The notes under the pieces are model-generated. The model did not search any database, was not told the DNA's origin, and worked only from the letters and a program-made list of their open reading frames with translations. Positions 63,949-64,000 of a stretch of 64,000 nucleotides of DNA are shown here, piece after piece (position 1 is the first letter of the stretch; every line of letters starts with the position of its first letter). A program made the position numbers and the translations under genes. The stretch is taken from the NCBI RefSeq assembly GCF_014489535.1, contig NZ_CP060783.1:434001-498000 (forward strand), given 5' to 3'. The DNA comes from Diaphorobacter aerolatus. Its GTDB lineage: Bacteria > Pseudomonadota > Gammaproteobacteria > Burkholderiales > Burkholderiaceae_C.

Positions 63949-64000
63949 TCATGGCACGAACACCAGTCCCTTGCCGAAGACCGCACGCACCGGCAGCATC
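63949..64000 (-). CDS. C-terminal end of an unidentified protein, runs off window
   Basis: On the minus strand the last 16 codons read MLPVRAVFGKGLVFVP then a stop at 63949. The short piece cannot be assigned. A second stop in frame is followed by AGMPMSGMQ-like residues if the frame differs by one, so a frame error cannot be ruled out. It could equally be non-coding. Confidence 0.25.
   Translation of the reverse strand, partial: MLPVRAVFGKGLVFVP

Overview
The window is chromosomal DNA from a GC-rich (about 60-64 % by eye) Gram-negative bacterium. Gene content and protein style point to a betaproteobacterium of the Burkholderiales, most like Comamonadaceae: a trimeric-type porin, two TctC/Bug tricarboxylate-binding proteins, an Aat-Bpt N-end-rule pair, a PHA-granule phasin, sulfate ABC genes and a BioMNY biotin importer. 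No rRNA, CRISPR array, intact IS or prophage is visible. The single tRNA is tRNA-Lys(TTT).

Layout. 0-8.7 kb: a porin and its divergent LysR regulator, then a leftward six-gene catabolic operon (leuC-like, D-tartrate-dehydratase-like, ketopantoate-reductase-like, leuD-like, ABM monooxygenase, TctC) with a divergent GntR/HutC regulator. 8.8-12.5 kb: a hybrid histidine kinase, a LuxR-type response regulator and a lipoprotein. 12.7-15.8 kb: an accessory islet with an RNase H-like protein, a KfrA-like coiled-coil DNA-binding protein carrying a 405-bp tandem duplication, and a divergent tyrosine recombinase. 15.9-30.1 kb: bioB, phasin, YggL-like protein, aat-bpt, pirin/LysR, renalase-like oxidase, gluQRS, trmB, a diguanylate cyclase, a YeiE/YeiH-like pair, and a Gly/Ala-rich membrane protein followed by a 24-residue membrane peptide. 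30-35.8 kb: secreted proteins, an AT-richer phosphatase with an IS3 remnant beside tRNA-Lys, a 2'-5' RNA ligase-like protein and a membrane alpha/beta hydrolase. 36-46 kb: arcD-arcA, acyltransferase, argA, a second TctC with a MarR regulator, and a TPR-like periplasmic protein. 46-58 kb: GST, dsbB, sbp-cysTWA, soxR with an MFS exporter, LysR/azoR, a DEAD-box helicase and lrgAB. 58-64 kb: a tightly coupled operon bioM-bioN-bioY-acyl-CoA ligase-thiolase-nitroreductase.

A strong technical signal runs through the window. About 26 reading-frame breaks in 18 genes can each be repaired by adding one G or C next to an existing G/C, usually in a run of 3-5. After repair every gene length becomes a multiple of three and the protein matches its family. 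This looks like homopolymer under-calling in the assembly, so most genes labelled pseudogene here are probably intact in the organism.

The most interesting biology is (1) the biotin-uptake operon carrying a ligase, a thiolase lacking its second catalytic cysteine, and a nitroreductase; (2) the GntR-controlled hydroxy-acid operon that splits leuC and leuD around a tartrate-dehydratase-like gene; (3) a two-gene SoxR circuit with recognisable operators; and (4) the KfrA/recombinase islet with its palindrome-rich divergent region.
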